NCBI GenBank assembly: GCA_009602735.1
Contig: WELA01007912.1
Span: 1-64,000, forward strand
Source of the DNA: Mesotaenium endlicherianum
Lineage: Eukaryota; Streptophyta; Zygnematophyceae; Zygnematales; Mesotaeniaceae
Length of the DNA: 64,000 nucleotides
Reading direction: 5' to 3'
Under the pieces are notes generated by a model. It was not told the origin of the DNA. It worked only from the letters and a program-made list of their open reading frames with translations, and made no database searches. A program made the position numbers and the translations under genes. How positions within the stretch are numbered: position 1 is the stretch's first letter; the number at the start of each line of letters is the position of its first letter. This document shows positions 1 through 11,188 of this stretch, piece after piece.

Positions 1-61
1 TTTTACTTTTTTCCTCCCCCAAACCTCCAAGAACCAGCCCGCTTTTTTTACAAACGGGTTG

Positions 62-92
62 CAAAGATATACAGTTTCAACACAGTTCCAAA
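62..92 (-). promoter_or_regulatory. Bacteroidota promoter reading left out of the window
   Basis: Read on the minus strand there is TTTG (89-92), a 19-base spacer and TATCTTTG (62-69), an exact match to the Bacteroidota housekeeping promoter pattern TTTG-N19-TAnnTTTG. It points toward position 1, so it should drive a minus-strand gene beyond the left edge. It lies downstream of the truA stop. Confidence 0.6.
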
Positions 93-162
93 TAAATTTG
101 AAAAAATAAAACACACATTTTCTGAAACGATTATCAACAAAGGGTTTCAGCGCCATAGTTTT

Positions 163-906
163 TTAAGAGAAGTATCCATCAGGATATATCACCGCTTCCA
201 GAAACAAGCCTTGCGGCGGCGTAGTAAAATCGGCCAGCGTGCAGTTACGCGCTTCTATGATCTGTTTAAAATCATCTATGCTGATTTGTTCTCTTCCTAC
301 TTTCAACATCGTTCCTACCAATCCTCGTACCATCCCCCTCAGAAAACGATTGGCTTTTACCCGGTAAACAAGCCCGTTATCCACGGCCTCCCATGCCGAC
401 CGCTCAATCGTGCACTGAAAAGTCTTCACCTGGGTATTCCGTTTGGAAAAAGAAGTAAAATCACGGTAATCCATCAATACCCCTGCCGCTTCATCCAACA
501 GGGCCTTATTGAGCGGATAAGGATAGAGCCAGCCCCTGTCTTTCAGAAAAGGATCTTTATGGCGATAAATATGATAACGGTATGCGCGGGCGATGGCATC
601 GAAGCGGCAATGGGCCTCATCGGGCATTCGACGTATACTTTTTACCGCCACATCGGGCAGCAGGATGGCATTGAGATTATACACATGCTTATCCGTCAAT
701 TCCAGCTCTGTATCTACATGAAAAAAATTCTGCAAAGCATGTACCCCTGCATCTGTCCGCGATGAGCCAGTGAGTGCAAAAGGCGCTCTGAATAAGACTT
801 CCAGCGACCTTGTAAGTTCCGACTGTATCGTGCGATGATGATCCTGCACCTGGAAGCCGCTGTAATGCGTTCCCATATATGCCACTTCCAGGAAATACCT
901 CGCCAT
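163..906 (-). CDS. truA: tRNA pseudouridine synthase A
   Basis: The 247-residue protein has the length and fold signature of TruA, the cytoplasmic enzyme that converts uridines 38-40 of the tRNA anticodon arm to pseudouridine. The catalytic motif SRTDAGVHALQ is present with the nucleophilic aspartate at residue 52. The C-terminal RANRFLRGMVRGLVGT segment is also typical of the family. The ATG lies only 5 bases after the stop of the upstream secreted-protein gene, so the two are probably cotranscribed. No defect is seen. Confidence 0.96.
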   Translation of the reverse strand: MARYFLEVAYMGTHYSGFQVQDHHRTIQSELTRSLEVLFRAPFALTGSSRTDAGVHALQNFFHVDTELELTDKHVYNLNAILLPDVAVKSIRRMPDEAHCRFDAIARAYRYHIYRHKDPFLKDRGWLYPYPLNKALLDEAAGVLMDYRDFTSFSKRNTQVKTFQCTIERSAWEAVDNGLVYRVKANRFLRGMVRGLVGTMLKVGREQISIDDFKQIIEARNCTLADFTTPPQGLFLEAVIYPDGYFS

Positions 907-911
907 GCCTG

Positions 912-1592
912 TTATTTTGAAATGTGCGGCACAAAAAGAATGACCGTATCGGCCTTATTGCCATTGGGTACTACATAAACCAGGTCTACCCCATCTGCTC
1001 CCGTTTTCTCGTATATCTTCCGGATGAGCGAACCAGCCTGTGGTCTTTTTTCTGCTGCACTGGCCGTACTCACCGGCGCCCCCTGCTTTACTTCTGTAGT
1101 CACTATATTCTTAGATTCGGCAGCTTTTTGTTCCTTCCGCTTCACAACCGGTTTTTCCTCTGTCACTACCGGCTTTTCTTCTGTTGCTACCGGCTCATCA
1201 GCAGGCTTCTCTTCTGTTTTAGCCGTTGCTGCCGTGCCTTTGATGATGTTGAAGCTGACCATATCGAAAAGCATCCAACTATTGTCAACTCCTTGTTTCA
1301 ACGAAAAACCACGGTCGTCTTGTCCCAGTTGAATCTTAAATGCATATTCATTCATACTCCTGGGAAAACCCAGTAAAATAGTGTAGTCACCACTGTTCAA
1401 TTGTGGCACCAGCAGATATCCGCTGGCATTGGAACTATAGTTGGCGCCGTTCAGCTTCACATAATAAGGCTGGTTGTTTTCCGATTGAATATAGATATAC
1501 CGTGCATGTTGCGCTTCTGCACTACCGAAGATCAACGCCATCAGCAACGATAAGATCAAACAAAAAATAGTACGCTTACCTCCCATGAACAT
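912..1592 (-). CDS. Secreted protein with Glu/Lys/Pro-rich linker, unknown function
   Basis: I do not recognise a named family. The 226-residue product begins with a signal peptide (about residues 1-27, cleavage near AEA-QH) and so is exported. Residues 28-118 look like a compact beta-rich domain (GDYTILLGFPRS); residues 125-155 are a low-complexity linker with repeated EEKPVV units; the last 40 residues form a second conserved-looking patch (RKIYEKTGADGVDLVYVVPN). An alternative ATG lies two codons in, at 1586. A TATTTTTG promoter box lies just upstream, and truA follows at 5 bases, so this gene heads a two-gene unit. Confidence 0.75.
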   Translation of the reverse strand: MFMGGKRTIFCLILSLLMALIFGSAEAQHARYIYIQSENNQPYYVKLNGANYSSNASGYLLVPQLNSGDYTILLGFPRSMNEYAFKIQLGQDDRGFSLKQGVDNSWMLFDMVSFNIIKGTAATAKTEEKPADEPVATEEKPVVTEEKPVVKRKEQKAAESKNIVTTEVKQGAPVSTASAAEKRPQAGSLIRKIYEKTGADGVDLVYVVPNGNKADTVILFVPHISK

Positions 1593-1604
1593 CTGTTGTT
1601 TTTA

Positions 1605-1612
1605 CAAAAATA
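1605..1612 (-). promoter_or_regulatory. -7 box (TATTTTTG) for the secreted-protein/truA unit
   Basis: On the minus strand TATTTTTG matches TAnnTTTG and ends 13 bases before the ATG at 1592. No clear TTTG box was found at the usual spacing, so the call rests on the -7 element alone. Confidence 0.45.
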
Positions 1613-1731
1613 CTTAAAAACCTTACTTGCCATCACTATACAGCAAAGGGTTCCGGCGCTCCGTTCGTAAAATTATACTCGTTTCAATAATCTTCCGGTT
1701 ATCTTTAACATTGAAAAGCTAAAACTATTTC

Positions 1732-4206
1732 ATGAAAAAACTCTTACTCGCCATTACCTTATTTTCAGCGGTGATGGCATCATCTCAACCATCCGGGAAC
1801 ACCGACGACGGATGGAAAAAGATCTACCGTGCATTTGCCACCAAGGTCAACGACCTCGTACACACCCGTCTCGACGCCCGCTTCGATTATGAGCATGCCT
1901 ACCTCAACGGAAAAGTATGGCTCACTTTGAAGCCGCATTTTTATTCAACCGATTCTCTCCGGCTCGATGCCAAAGGAATGGATATCCACAAAGTAGCCCT
2001 TGTTAAAGCCAGCGGTGCACAGGTTCCGCTGAAATACGCTTACGACAGTTTCTTCCTGGATATCAAACTTGATAAGGTCTACAAAAAGAATGAGTCTTAC
2101 ACCGTATTCATCGATTACACCGCCAAGCCCAACGAATTCAAGGCCGAAGGCAGTGCGGCCATCACCGATGCCAAGGGACTGTATTTTATCAATCCGAAAG
2201 GAGAAGAAAAAGACAAGCCTACGCAGATATGGACACAGGGTGAAACAGAAGGCACTTCTGTTTGGATACCCACGATCGACAGGCCCAACCAGAAGTCTAC
2301 TCAATTGTTCAACCTCACGGTTCCTGCAAAATATATTTCACTTTCCAATGGCTTAATGACCAAACAGGCTAAAAACGCCGATGGTACCCGCACCGATACC
2401 TGGGTCATGACCCAACCGCATGCGCCTTATCTTTTCTTCATTGGTGTGGGTGATTATGCTGTTGTGAAAGACAGTTACAAAGGCAAGGAAGTAAGTTATT
2501 ATGTAGAGAAAGAATACGAGAAAGTAGCCCGTAAAATTTTTGGTTATACGCCCGAAATGATCCGTTTCTATTCTGAGAAACTGGGCATTGAATATCCCTG
2601 GCCTAAATACAGTCAGATCGTTGGCCGCGACTATGTAAGCGGCGCCATGGAAAATACTACCGCTACCCTGCACCAGGAAAGCGCCCAGCAGGATGCGCGG
2701 GAACTTGTTGATGGCAATGCCTGGGAAAGTGTGATCGCCCATGAACTTTTTCATCAATGGTTTGGCGACCTGGTAACTGCTGAAAGCTGGAGTAATCTTA
2801 CGGTGAATGAAAGTTTTGCCGACTATAGCCAATACCTCTGGTTTGAACATAAATACGGGAAAGACGAAGCTGGTTTCGAACAATACAAAGAGATGCAGGA
2901 ATACCTCAGGAGTACCGATACCGATCGTGACCTGGTTCGTTTTTATTACCGCGATAAAGAAGATATGTTCGACCGGGTGAGTTACAACAAAGGCGGCCGT
3001 ATCCTGCATATGCTGCGTAATTATGTAGGTGATGATGCCTTTTTTGCATCGCTTAATAAATACCTCACCACTTACAAATATGGCAACGGCAATGCCTACA
3101 AACTGCGACTGGCATTTGAAGAAGTGACAGGTAAGGACCTGAACTGGTTTTTCAACCAATGGTATTTTGGCAATGGCCATCCTAAACTCGACATCAGTTA
3201 TGCATACGATGCCGGAAAGCATATACAAAAAGTGATCATCAAACAAACGCAGTCGGGCGACAAGACATTCAAACTGCCCCTGGCCATTGACGTATATACA
3301 GGATCACAAAAGCAAAGACACCAGGTATGGGTGGAAAATAAAGTAGACAGCTTCCTGTTTACAGTAAGCGTAAAGCCTAACCTGGTGAATGTAGACGCCG
3401 ACAAAATGGTACTGGCCGATAAAAAAGATAATAAAAGCCTCGAAGAGTTCATTTTCCAATACAAGCATGCCGGCAATTACCTCGACAGAAGAGAGGCCGT
3501 TGAATTTGCCAGCAAAAAAATCAAAGACCCGGCAGCTTATCAATTAGTGTATGACGCCCTCAGCGATCCTTTCTATCGCATTCGTTTGAAAGCGCTTGGC
3601 AGTTTTGGTTCCGCTACATTGGATGCGCCTACGATTGCCAGGATAGAAGCCATTGCAAAGAAAGATTCCAGCCGCATAACAAGAGCAGAAGCCATCGCAG
3701 AATTGGGTAAGCTTAAGCTCAGTCAATATAGAAGCTTCTTCCTTTCTGCCGTGAGCGATTCATCGTATTCTGTATCTGGTGAAGCACTGAAAGCATTGGC
3801 CGGCATCGATTCTGCAACTGCGCTGAAAGAAGCCGCCCGTCTTTCCGGCGAAAAGAACAAAGGCAAGTTGTTATTAGCGGTTACCGATGTACTGGTCTCT
3901 TATGGTGGTGAAAGCAATTTTGAAACAGTAGCAGAAAAGTTTGCTGCCATGCCTGTAGGCCAGGAGAAATTCACTTTCCTGATGCCTTTTGGGGAATTTG
4001 TCAGCAAGCTCACCAATCCCGCGCAATTCCGTCGCGGAGTAGACCTGATCGTTGCATTTAGAAATGCTATCCCTTCACAAGTACGTGAACGAACCGATCC
4101 TTATATCAACGGAATGATCCTGGGAGGTATCCTCAGCAAAAAAGAAGCTGCCGGTGCCAAGGAAATGGCTGATTATATCAAATCAAAAACAACATCCTTA
4201 AAATGA
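1732..4206 (+). CDS. M1 family metallo-aminopeptidase (gluzincin), secreted
   Basis: The 824-residue protein has a short signal peptide (residues 1-18) and should act in the periplasm or outside, trimming N-terminal residues from peptides. It carries the exopeptidase motif GAMEN at 304-308 and the zinc site HELFHQWFGD with H337, E338, H341 and the third ligand E360 in NESFADY. The N-terminal half is the beta-saddle plus thermolysin-like domain; the C-terminal third (after about residue 560) is helical and HEAT-like, as in APN-type enzymes. It is flanked by convergent pyrG, and its stop codon sits inside the shared terminator stem. All catalytic residues are present. Confidence 0.94.
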   Translation: MKKLLLAITLFSAVMASSQPSGNTDDGWKKIYRAFATKVNDLVHTRLDARFDYEHAYLNGKVWLTLKPHFYSTDSLRLDAKGMDIHKVALVKASGAQVPLKYAYDSFFLDIKLDKVYKKNESYTVFIDYTAKPNEFKAEGSAAITDAKGLYFINPKGEEKDKPTQIWTQGETEGTSVWIPTIDRPNQKSTQLFNLTVPAKYISLSNGLMTKQAKNADGTRTDTWVMTQPHAPYLFFIGVGDYAVVKDSYKGKEVSYYVEKEYEKVARKIFGYTPEMIRFYSEKLGIEYPWPKYSQIVGRDYVSGAMENTTATLHQESAQQDARELVDGNAWESVIAHELFHQWFGDLVTAESWSNLTVNESFADYSQYLWFEHKYGKDEAGFEQYKEMQEYLRSTDTDRDLVRFYYRDKEDMFDRVSYNKGGRILHMLRNYVGDDAFFASLNKYLTTYKYGNGNAYKLRLAFEEVTGKDLNWFFNQWYFGNGHPKLDISYAYDAGKHIQKVIIKQTQSGDKTFKLPLAIDVYTGSQKQRHQVWVENKVDSFLFTVSVKPNLVNVDADKMVLADKKDNKSLEEFIFQYKHAGNYLDRREAVEFASKKIKDPAAYQLVYDALSDPFYRIRLKALGSFGSATLDAPTIARIEAIAKKDSSRITRAEAIAELGKLKLSQYRSFFLSAVSDSSYSVSGEALKALAGIDSATALKEAARLSGEKNKGKLLLAVTDVLVSYGGESNFETVAEKFAAMPVGQEKFTFLMPFGEFVSKLTNPAQFRRGVDLIVAFRNAIPSQVRERTDPYINGMILGGILSKKEAAGAKEMADYIKSKTTSLK

Positions 4207-4261
4207 ATAAAAGAAGGGGCTGCGTCAAGTTTTTGACGCAGCCCCTTCTTTTATTCATTTT
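4200..4261. terminator. Bidirectional terminator with a 29-bp perfect stem
   Basis: Positions 4200-4228 pair without mismatch with 4233-4261 around a 4-base loop. The A-rich foot gives a T-tract on both strands, so it can stop the M1 peptidase gene (plus) and pyrG (minus). The stem contains the peptidase stop codon (4204-4206). Confidence 0.9.
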
Positions 4262-4286
4262 TGCCCAAGGCTTAAGCCCAGGGCAA
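4261..4286. repeat. GGCTTAAGCC-centred palindrome, copy 1
   Basis: Arms TTGCCC/GGGCAA surround the core GGCTTAAGCC (4269-4278) with two non-pairing bases on each side. It touches the terminator stem and precedes the pyrG stop. A second copy with the same arms and core, but fully paired, lies at 40593-40636. Confidence 0.7.
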
Positions 4287-4294
4287 AAGATTAT

Positions 4295-5956
<1,662 letters not shown>

Positions 5957-6089
5957 TTATCAATTTATCTATTACATGCAAAAAAATACCCAAATGACTC
6001 ATCAACAGGGCTGCTGTTGCTGTGTCAGTGAATCCATTAAAAATTTGACCTGGGAAATGATTGTGATATAAAATATCTCAGAGGTCATA

Positions 6090-6120
6090 CAAAGGTACGG
6101 CAAAAAATTTGATACTGAAA
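6090..6120 (-). promoter_or_regulatory. Promoter for pyrG
   Basis: On the minus strand TACCTTTG (6090-6097) is an exact TAnnTTTG box, preceded at 19 bases by TTTC (6117-6120), one base off the TTTG consensus. It points toward pyrG. Confidence 0.6.
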
Positions 6121-6196
6121 AATAGCGGAGGCAACTCTTTCTCGTTCCGTTGCGAATTGTTAATTTGAGGTGAACATCTTTATAAAATCCTCTATT

Positions 6197-7084
6197 ATGA
6201 AAAAAATAGCATTCCTGGCAGTGGCCGCTTTTTGCACAGCAGCCTTTCTCGCTTACCGGTATAAAGCACCCGAGCCCAGGCTGTTGAGTGCCGATTGTTA
6301 CGTTAGTTGCTTCAACGGCGATGTACGGGAACAGTTCCGCCAGGAAGCTGTCACGCCTGCTTTTGCCGCTATGCATGAGCAGCCTTTGTATTATAAATTA
6401 GAAAATGCAACCGGAGAACCGGTAAGTTTCAAGGCGGCTGATGGAACCCCGGCCATGGGATACCAGATCAAAAGCAAACACAAAACGAATAACTGGATAT
6501 TGGTGATACAGGAATGGTGGGGACTGAACGACTATATCAAAAGGGAAAGCGAAACACTGGCCAGGGAGTTGGGCGATGTGAATGTGCTCGCCCTGGATTT
6601 GTATGATGGAAAAGTGGCCGCTACACCCGACAGCGCCATGAAGCTGGTGAGGGCGGTTAAAACAGAAAGACTCGAAAGCATCATCAAAGGTGCCATCGCC
6701 TATTCAGGTGCGCAGGCAAAGATTTATGCGATTGGTTGGTGTTTCGGCGGCATGTGGAGTTTACAAACAGCTTTACTCGCCGGAAACCAGGCAGCCGGAT
6801 GCGTTATGTATTATGGCCGTCCCGAAAATGACTTATCCAAATTGAAGACACTGCATTGCGATGTGATCGGCTTCTTTGGCAATAAAGACAAAAGTCCTTC
6901 TCCAGAAATGGTCACACAATTTGAACACGATATGCAAGGCCTGGGTAAAAAATTGAAGGCTTACAAATACGATGCTGGTCATGGTTTTGCGAACCCCAGC
7001 AACCCATCCTTCAATAAAGAAGCAACGGAGGATGCACATAAGAAAGCTATTGCTTTTTTGAAAGCGCATTTGGATTCGTTGTGA
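6197..7084 (+). CDS. Dienelactone hydrolase family protein, exported
   Basis: The start at 6197 (ATGAAAAAAATA) gives a 295-residue protein with a clear N-terminal hydrophobic signal; an earlier in-frame start at 6170 would place nine extra residues before it. The alpha/beta-hydrolase core shows the dienelactone-hydrolase nucleophile motif GWCFGG (C182) and a late AGHGF histidine, with the aspartate probably in GNKDKS. The family hydrolyses small lactones and esters, but the true substrate cannot be read from sequence. The stop codon lies inside a hairpin shared with convergent proC. Confidence 0.88.
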   Translation: MKKIAFLAVAAFCTAAFLAYRYKAPEPRLLSADCYVSCFNGDVREQFRQEAVTPAFAAMHEQPLYYKLENATGEPVSFKAADGTPAMGYQIKSKHKTNNWILVIQEWWGLNDYIKRESETLARELGDVNVLALDLYDGKVAATPDSAMKLVRAVKTERLESIIKGAIAYSGAQAKIYAIGWCFGGMWSLQTALLAGNQAAGCVMYYGRPENDLSKLKTLHCDVIGFFGNKDKSPSPEMVTQFEHDMQGLGKKLKAYKYDAGHGFANPSNPSFNKEATEDAHKKAIAFLKAHLDSL

Positions 7085-7149
7085 GTTGTTCGTTGTGAGA
7101 TGTTAGAATAAGAAACTCTGTCAACTATCATCTCACAACTAACAACTCA
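7082..7149. terminator. Convergent-gene hairpin, GTTAGTTGTTAG repeat family copy A
   Basis: Positions 7082-7106 pair with 7125-7149 (23 of 25 positions). The arms contain the GTTGTT...AGATG words shared with the hairpins at 16934, 37396 and 43760. It begins at the stop codon of the hydrolase gene and ends next to the proC stop, so it probably ends both transcripts. Confidence 0.75.
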
Positions 7150-7950
7150 TCACATATCATCTACAATCTTCTTATAGCTCGTAACGATCCCTTTGATGAG
7201 GGAAGAACTGAATCCCTGGTGCTCCATTTCATTCAAACCGGCAATCGTGCATCCCTTGGGGGTGGTTACTTTATCGATCTCCTGTTCGGGGTGCGTATTT
7301 TTTTGCAGCAGCAGTTCCGCAGCACCTTTCACTGTTTGTGCTGCGATCAATGAGGCCGTTGCAGCGCTGAAACCGATCTCGATGCCCCCCTGGATATTGG
7401 CGCGGATATAACGCATAGCGTAAGCAGTGCCACAGGCACCCAGTACAGTGGCGGCATCCATTAATTTTTCTTCAATGAAGACCGATCTGCCCAACTGATC
7501 GAACAGGGCGGATACATATTGTATTTGTTCTTCGCTGGCCTGGTGCGCGCAGATACAGGTCATGCTCTGTTGTATGGCAATAGCCGTATTAGGCATGGCA
7601 CGGAAAACAGCGAACCGGTCGCCCACGATTTCCTGGATGTCTTTGATCCATACGCCGGTAACCACGCTCACAAGCACATGCTTTTGAGGATCGAGCAGTG
7701 GTTGCAGGCTGGCGAGTACTTCTTTTATCTGGAATGGCTTTACGGCCAATATAATCCACTCGGCGTAACGTATCGCTTCCGCATTGTCATTGCTCACCAT
7801 CACCCCTTTCGTTTCCAGCGATTTGAGGGTACTGATGTTTCTTTTGGTCACCACCAGGTGCTCGGGCTTGATGAAATGACTATTCACCAATCCTTCGGCC
7901 ATGGCCATTCCCAGGTTGCCGCCACCAATGATGGCTATTTTTTTATTCAT
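7150..7950 (-). CDS. proC: Pyrroline-5-carboxylate reductase
   Basis: The 266-residue cytoplasmic enzyme makes the last step of proline synthesis, reducing pyrroline-5-carboxylate with NAD(P)H. The N-terminal Rossmann motif IIGGGNLGMAMAEGL (residues 7-21) and the C-terminal TTPKGCTIAGLNEME signature of ProC are both intact. It is the last gene of a minus-strand series purL-hldD-proC, with an 18-base gap after hldD. Confidence 0.96.
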   Translation of the reverse strand: MNKKIAIIGGGNLGMAMAEGLVNSHFIKPEHLVVTKRNISTLKSLETKGVMVSNDNAEAIRYAEWIILAVKPFQIKEVLASLQPLLDPQKHVLVSVVTGVWIKDIQEIVGDRFAVFRAMPNTAIAIQQSMTCICAHQASEEQIQYVSALFDQLGRSVFIEEKLMDAATVLGACGTAYAMRYIRANIQGGIEIGFSAATASLIAAQTVKGAAELLLQKNTHPEQEIDKVTTPKGCTIAGLNEMEHQGFSSSLIKGIVTSYKKIVDDM

Positions 7951-7968
7951 AACTGCTGCAATTGCCCG

Positions 7969-8970
7969 TTAAAAATATTGCATTGTGGCGAGATAATGGC
8001 GCACATAATCGTTTACGCCTTCTTCGAGTGAATAAAAATCATCGGTGTACCCTGCATGATGAAGCTTCTGCATATTGGCTTCTGTGAAGTACTGGTACTT
8101 ATCGCGTATATCTTCCGGCATATCAATGAAAACAATATTTGGCGCCTTGTCCAGCCCTGCAAAAGTGGCTTTCACCAGGTCGTTGAAACTGCGGGCCTTG
8201 CCGGTACCCAGGTTATACAGGCCATTCTTCGCAGCTGACCAGGCGCCGTTGAGCATAACGTGCATCATCCATCCCATCACTTTTACCACATCCTTGACGT
8301 ACACAAAATCGCGCAACTGCTCACCGTCTTTGAACCCTTCTTTATGGCTGCGGAATAATTTCACCACACCCTCTTTCCGGATCTGGTTGAATGCATGCCA
8401 GATCACGCTGGCCATACGGCCTTTGTGGTATTCATTCGGACCATACACATTGAAGAACTTGAGGCCTGCCCAACAAGGCGGCTGTTCTTCCTGTGCTAAA
8501 GCCCATTTGTCGAATTCATTTTTGCTGACACCATAAGGATTCAACGGATGCAGTTGTGCTACTACTGCATGGTCATCATTGTAACCCAATGCTCCATCGC
8601 CATAAGTGGCGGCAGAAGAAGCATAAATGAGTGGAATATTCAAAGCAGTGCAGTATTGCCATACCTCTTTAGAGTATTGCACATTGAGCGCTTCGTGAAT
8701 GCTGTAATCAAATTCAGTGGTATCGGTACGCGCGCCGAGGTGTACCACGCAGGCAACAGCCGGCTGGTGGTCGTTGAGCCAGTCCATCAGGTTGTAGCGC
8801 TCAACAATATGTGCGTATTTTTTATGTTCCCAGTTCTTTCTCTTCGCTTCAATGCCAAAATCATCTACCAGTACCAGTTGGTGGAACCCCAATTCATTCA
8901 GGCATTGCACCATGCAGGATCCGATGAAACCGGCCGCACCTGTTACAATGATATAGGGTTGTTCTGGCAT
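7969..8970 (-). CDS. hldD: ADP-L-glycero-D-manno-heptose 6-epimerase
   Basis: The 333-residue short-chain dehydrogenase/reductase-type epimerase has the NADP-binding TGAAGFIGS motif at residues 11-19 and the catalytic Y-x3-K in NPYGVSKNEFD. The KFFNVYGPNEYHKGRMASV segment is characteristic of HldD, which epimerises ADP-heptose for the lipopolysaccharide inner core. It starts 6 bases after the purL stop, so translation of the two is likely linked by cotranscription, though the pathways are unrelated. Confidence 0.93.
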   Translation of the reverse strand: MPEQPYIIVTGAAGFIGSCMVQCLNELGFHQLVLVDDFGIEAKRKNWEHKKYAHIVERYNLMDWLNDHQPAVACVVHLGARTDTTEFDYSIHEALNVQYSKEVWQYCTALNIPLIYASSAATYGDGALGYNDDHAVVAQLHPLNPYGVSKNEFDKWALAQEEQPPCWAGLKFFNVYGPNEYHKGRMASVIWHAFNQIRKEGVVKLFRSHKEGFKDGEQLRDFVYVKDVVKVMGWMMHVMLNGAWSAAKNGLYNLGTGKARSFNDLVKATFAGLDKAPNIVFIDMPEDIRDKYQYFTEANMQKLHHAGYTDDFYSLEEGVNDYVRHYLATMQYF

Positions 8971-8976
8971 CGAAAT

Positions 8977-11181
8977 TTAATTCAGCAGTTTTTCAATGGC
9001 CGTATCGTATTGTAGTTTCCAGTCTTCAATGCTGCCCCAGTTCTCACCGTTCACTACTACCTGAGAGCCGCCTACGGTTCCCAGCATGGTTACTACAACA
9101 CCTGCCTCTTCTGCCTGCTGCATCAATGTGGCCGCCTGTGCTTCGCTGCACGATACCACTACCCTGCTTTGTGCTTCTCCAAACCAATAAGCGTCTTTGC
9201 GCAAGTTGGTTTGTGCATTTACCTGGAAACCGAGGTTGCGGTTGAACCCACTCTCGAGCAAAGTAATTGCCAATCCGCCTTCGCTGATATCGTGTGCACT
9301 TTTCACCAGTTTTTGTTTGATAGAGGCCGACACAAACTGCTGTACTTTATATTCTTCATCCAGGTTGAAATGAGGCGCCGGTGAAAATTCCACGCCCCTG
9401 ATCTTATGCAGGTATTCCGAAGAAGCGATATCGTTCCTGGCTTCGCCGATCAGCAGGATAAGGTCGCCTGCTTCTTTGAAATCCATGGTCATGCGACTAT
9501 CAAAATCATCCAGGATACCCACCATACCAATTGTAGGGGTAGGATAAACAGGACCTTCCGGATTCTGGTTATAGAAACTCACGTTACCACCGGTAACAGG
9601 TGTGTTGAATTTGCGGCAGGCATCGCCCATACCGGTTACTGCTTTCACAAACTGGTAATACACTTCCGGATCGTAAGGGTTACCGAAGTTCAGACAGTTG
9701 GTAACACCGATGGGGTCACCACCACTGCACACAATGTTGCGGGCGGCTTCAGCCACGGCAATCATGCCGCCCTGGTAAGGATCGGCAAAAACATATTTAC
9801 TGTTGCAATCTACCGTTACAGCCAATGCTTTACCGGTTCCTTTCGCGAGAATGATGGAAGCGTCGCTGGGGGCATTGGTAGAACTGTTGGCAGCGCCCAC
9901 CATGCTGTCGTATTGCGTGTATATCCAACGCTTGGATGCGATGTTGGGAATTTGCACCAGTTGTGCGGCTGTTGCTTTCAGATCTGTTGTATCACTGACG
10001 CTGTCGATGTTAAAGGCTTTGATCTTTTCGAAGTACTTGGGTTCTTTGTATTCCCTGGTATATTGTGGGGCGCCGCCACCCAACACCAATTCATGTGCGG
10101 GAATTTCGGCTTCGAGTACGCCGTGCATGTAGAATTTCAACAGTCCATCGTCGGTTACTTCCCCGATATTGCTGGCCGATAGATCCCATTTCTCAAATAC
10201 TTTCAGTACGGCTTCTTCTTTTCCTTTTTCTACCACGATCAGCATGCGCTCCTGGCTTTCACTCAGCAGCAATTCCCATGCTTTCATATTTTGCTGGCGT
10301 GTAGGTACTTTATCCAGATCGATACGCATTCCCACACCGCCTTTGGCGCTCATTTCCGCTGTAGAACAGATAATGCCGGCTGCACCCATATCCTGCATCC
10401 CTACCACCGCGTTGGTAGTAATGAGCTCGAGACAGGCTTCGAGTAATTTTTTTTCCTGGAAGGGGTCGCCCACCTGAACAGCGGGCAGTTCTTCTGCACT
10501 TTCTGCCGTGATATCGGCCGATGCAAAGGAAGCGCCACCGATGCCATCTTTACCAGTAGCGCTGCCTACAAAGAATACGGGGTTGCCGATTCCTTTGGCC
10601 GTGGCACTGATCATATCTCCCGCTTTCATGATACCCACACTCATGGCATTCACGAGGGGGTTGGTATGATAACAATCTTCAAAATAAACTTCACCACCTA
10701 CGGTAGGAACACCGAAGCAGTTGCCATAATGACCAATACCGTTCACCACACCACCCAGCAAACGTTGCGTTTTCCTGTCCTGCAGGTTACCGAAACGGAG
10801 GCTATTAAGTGAAGCGATGGGCCTTGCGCCCATGGTAAAAATATCACGTTGGATACCACCAACGCCTGTAGCCGCTCCCTGGAAGGGCTCGATGGCGCTG
10901 GGGTGGTTATGACTTTCTATTTTAAATACAACACCGAAACCGTTGCCCATATCCATCAGACCGGCATTCTCTTCACCGGCGGCTACCAGCATTCGTCCGC
11001 CGTCGCGGGGAAGGGTTTTGAGCCATTTGATGGAGTTTTTATAGCTGCAATGCTCACTCCACATACCACTGAAAGCACATAATTCGGTAAAATTGGGGGT
11101 GCGGCCCAGTTTCTGTTTGATCAACTCAAATTCTTCTTCTGTTAAGCGAAGTTGTTGGGCGGTTTTAACGGTAATTTCCAT
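8977..11181 (-). CDS. purL: Phosphoribosylformylglycinamidine synthase, large subunit (small PurL type)
   Basis: At 734 residues this is the short PurL that lacks the glutaminase domain and works with separate PurQ and PurS to make FGAM in purine synthesis. Recognisable parts are the TPNFTELCAFSGMWSEHCSY start, GGVQRDIFTMGARP-like region and two AIRS-like halves. An in-frame ATG at 11205 exists, but a TACCTTTG promoter box at 11189-11196 would lie inside the gene, so I place the start at ATG 11181 (MEITVKTAQQL), which also fits the family. No PurQ or PurS is nearby. Confidence 0.95.
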   Translation of the reverse strand: MEITVKTAQQLRLTEEEFELIKQKLGRTPNFTELCAFSGMWSEHCSYKNSIKWLKTLPRDGGRMLVAAGEENAGLMDMGNGFGVVFKIESHNHPSAIEPFQGAATGVGGIQRDIFTMGARPIASLNSLRFGNLQDRKTQRLLGGVVNGIGHYGNCFGVPTVGGEVYFEDCYHTNPLVNAMSVGIMKAGDMISATAKGIGNPVFFVGSATGKDGIGGASFASADITAESAEELPAVQVGDPFQEKKLLEACLELITTNAVVGMQDMGAAGIICSTAEMSAKGGVGMRIDLDKVPTRQQNMKAWELLLSESQERMLIVVEKGKEEAVLKVFEKWDLSASNIGEVTDDGLLKFYMHGVLEAEIPAHELVLGGGAPQYTREYKEPKYFEKIKAFNIDSVSDTTDLKATAAQLVQIPNIASKRWIYTQYDSMVGAANSSTNAPSDASIILAKGTGKALAVTVDCNSKYVFADPYQGGMIAVAEAARNIVCSGGDPIGVTNCLNFGNPYDPEVYYQFVKAVTGMGDACRKFNTPVTGGNVSFYNQNPEGPVYPTPTIGMVGILDDFDSRMTMDFKEAGDLILLIGEARNDIASSEYLHKIRGVEFSPAPHFNLDEEYKVQQFVSASIKQKLVKSAHDISEGGLAITLLESGFNRNLGFQVNAQTNLRKDAYWFGEAQSRVVVSCSEAQAATLMQQAEEAGVVVTMLGTVGGSQVVVNGENWGSIEDWKLQYDTAIEKLLN

Positions 11182-11188
11182 GATGGCG

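Noticed and set aside
2353-3246. Long minus-strand open frame inside the M1 peptidase gene
   Set aside because: Fully antisense to a gene with complete catalytic motifs; no family signature.
6002-6376. 124-codon minus-strand frame before the dienelactone hydrolase gene
   Set aside because: Overlaps the hydrolase start and the pyrG promoter; no coding character.
9406-10182. 258-codon plus-strand frame inside purL
   Set aside because: Antisense shadow; His/Cys-rich composition typical of such frames.
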